From positions 1-31,274 of the forward strand of contig CAZPFE010000003.1 of assembly GCA_964585805.1 (NCBI GenBank): 31,274 bases of DNA, written 5' to 3'. The position numbers and the translations under genes were made by a program. This document shows, piece after piece, positions 30,113 to 31,274 of the stretch (position 1 is its first letter; every line of letters starts with the position of its first letter). This stretch comes from CAYLWZ01 sp964585805. GTDB taxonomy: Bacteria; Patescibacteriota; Minisyncoccia; Minisyncoccales; GWA2-38-27. A model generated the notes under the pieces. That model saw nothing but the letters and a program-made list of their open reading frames with translations. It did no database searches and was not told the origin of the DNA.

Positions 30113-31228
30113 ATGGCGAGAGTGGCTTTATACCGTAAATATAGACCAAAGAAATTTTCGGAAATAGTCGGTCAGGAGCATATTATTAAAACGATTACTA
30201 ATGCTATTGCCTCAAATAATGTTTCCCATGCTTATATTTTTACTGGTCCTCGGGGAAGCGGAAAAACAACTACCGCCCGTTTACTCGCAAAAGCAGTAAA
30301 TTGCCACAAAAGGAAAGAAGGAGAGTTTGAGCCTTGTAATGAGTGTTCTTCTTGTAAGGAAATTATGGAAGGAAAGTCATTAGATCTAATAGAAATTGAT
30401 GCTGCTTCTCATCGTGGCATTGAGGAAATTAGAGAATTAAAAGAAGGAATAAAATTTTCTCCAACAAAGGAAAAATACAAAGTTTTTATAATTGACGAAG
30501 CGCATCAATTAACAAAAGAAGCGTCAAATGCTCTTTTAAAAATTTTAGAAGAGCCACCTTCATACGCAATTTTTGTTTTGGCAACAACAGAAATTCAAAA
30601 TATGATTCCAACAATAGTTTCTCGTTGTCAAAGATTTGATTTTAGAAAATTAAAAATTAACGAAATTAGCAAGAAATTAGAGGATATTGCCAAAAAAGAA
30701 AAAATAAACATTGAAAAAATGGCTCTTAATTTAATTGCCTTAAATGCTGGAGGGGCGGTCAGAGACGCTGAAAGTTTATTAGATCAAGTTTTTGCTTTTT
30801 TTCAATCTAAAAAAACGGAAAAGATTAAAGTTGAAGATGTAAGAGAAATTCTTGGTCTGACAAATAATCTTTTAGTGGCTAAATTTGTAGATTTTTTAAT
30901 TGATAGAAAAGCGAGCGAAGCTATAAATTTTTTAAATCAAATAATTGAAAAAGGAAACGACCCTCAAACATTTTTAAAAACTTTAATCAATTATTTAAGG
31001 CAAATTCTTTTATTAAAAATAGATTCTTCTTTAATGGATCCTTTGGTTATTAATCTGACAAAAGAAGAAGAAAAAAATATTCTTTCTCAAGCAGAAAAAT
31101 TTGAATTAAAAGAAATTCAACGAGCGATAAAGTTATTTTTAGAAGCAGAAAATCAAATTAAATATTCGCCAATTCCTCAATTGCCAATAGAGTTAGCCGT
31201 GGTTGACTTTATTAAAGGATTAAAGTAA
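30113..31228 (+). CDS. dnaX: DNA polymerase III subunit gamma/tau (DnaX), short form
   Basis: The clamp-loader ATPase. Walker A is GPRGSGKT (45-52). The zinc ligands are Cys64, Cys75, Cys78 and Cys81. Walker B is DEAH (128-131), followed by KILEEPP and the SRC motif (170-172). A clamp-loader collar domain makes up the rest. At 371 residues it corresponds to gamma only, with no tau-specific region for DnaB or polymerase binding. No slippery frameshift site is needed or seen at the end. The usual downstream partners ebfC and recR are not next; a tRNA follows. Confidence 0.95.
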   Translation: MARVALYRKYRPKKFSEIVGQEHIIKTITNAIASNNVSHAYIFTGPRGSGKTTTARLLAKAVNCHKRKEGEFEPCNECSSCKEIMEGKSLDLIEIDAASHRGIEEIRELKEGIKFSPTKEKYKVFIIDEAHQLTKEASNALLKILEEPPSYAIFVLATTEIQNMIPTIVSRCQRFDFRKLKINEISKKLEDIAKKEKINIEKMALNLIALNAGGAVRDAESLLDQVFAFFQSKKTEKIKVEDVREILGLTNNLLVAKFVDFLIDRKASEAINFLNQIIEKGNDPQTFLKTLINYLRQILLLKIDSSLMDPLVINLTKEEEKNILSQAEKFELKEIQRAIKLFLEAENQIKYSPIPQLPIELAVVDFIKGLK

Positions 31229-31250
31229 AAAGAAATTGAAAATTTATTAT

Positions 31251-31274
31251 TGCCGGGTCGTCTAATGGTAGGAC
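31251..31274 (+). tRNA. Start of a tRNA gene, cut by the window end (probably tRNA-Gln)
   Basis: TGCCGGG can serve as the 5' acceptor strand. GTC, the loop TAATGGTAG and GAC then form a D-arm. A tRNA starting with T and having a GTCTAATGGTAGGAC D-arm is typical of bacterial tRNA-Gln; Glu is the main alternative. The anticodon lies outside the window, so the identity is not proved. Confidence 0.75.

Overview
This window looks like part of the chromosome of a Patescibacteria / Candidate Phyla Radiation bacterium, most likely from the Parcubacteria side. That placement is inferred from AT-rich DNA, tightly packed housekeeping genes, minimal versions of several proteins (short TruB, AspRS without its GAD domain, short DnaX), scattered peptidoglycan genes instead of a dcw cluster, and the near absence of Shine-Dalgarno sites. 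TGA is used as a stop (ybeY, the nuclease gene), so this is not a UGA-recoded lineage. Nearly all genes are core genome. I see no transposase, integrase, phage gene, CRISPR array or toxin-antitoxin pair.

Layout. 1-1735 (minus): truB and an AmrS-like radical SAM enzyme. 1736-2732: repeat-rich spacer around a small zinc-ribbon gene with its own Shine-Dalgarno site and terminator. 2733-5033: thpR, murC and a small membrane protein. 5117-6427: rplJ-rplL with an L10 leader and a terminator. 6484-8395 (minus): one large membrane gene broken by an assembly gap (degenerate PP2C-like domain, membrane helix, coiled coil, probable beta-propeller). 8551-10897: HIT protein, rpsU, ybeY, khpA, trmD. 10980-15792: active HtrA protease, ClpB, and an HtrA-like protein with all three catalytic residues replaced. 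15800-16543 (minus): TrmB-family regulator with no canonical start codon, divergent from 16610-18362 (MGMT-type alkyltransferase, PEBP protein, lipoprotein nuclease). 18495-19530: two monocistronic genes (GAF protein, small membrane protein). 19655-23151: aspS, a D,D-carboxypeptidase and mraY. 23152-23951: large C/G-rich palindromic repeat cluster with a 100-N gap. 23952-25328: rmuC, rplU. 25338-25961 (minus): recR. 25962-26543: second large repeat cluster. 26544-29346 (minus): cysS-dnaB. 29489-31228: GtrA-like protein and dnaX. 31251 to the end: start of a tRNA, probably Gln.

The genes serve translation (L10, L7/L12, S21, L21, TrmD, TruB, YbeY, AspRS, CysRS), replication and repair (DnaB, DnaX, RecR, RmuC, MGMT), cell wall synthesis (MurC, MraY, carboxypeptidase) and protein quality control (HtrA, ClpB). 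The points most worth a second look are the dispersed palindromic repeat family, the HtrA pseudoprotease beside HtrA and ClpB, the PP2C-like/propeller membrane protein, the regulator without a normal start, MraY with Glu in place of a catalytic Asp, the 50-residue charged extension on L7/L12, and three genes that share strong, identically spaced Shine-Dalgarno sites. I do not see a clear new multi-gene defence or mobile system.
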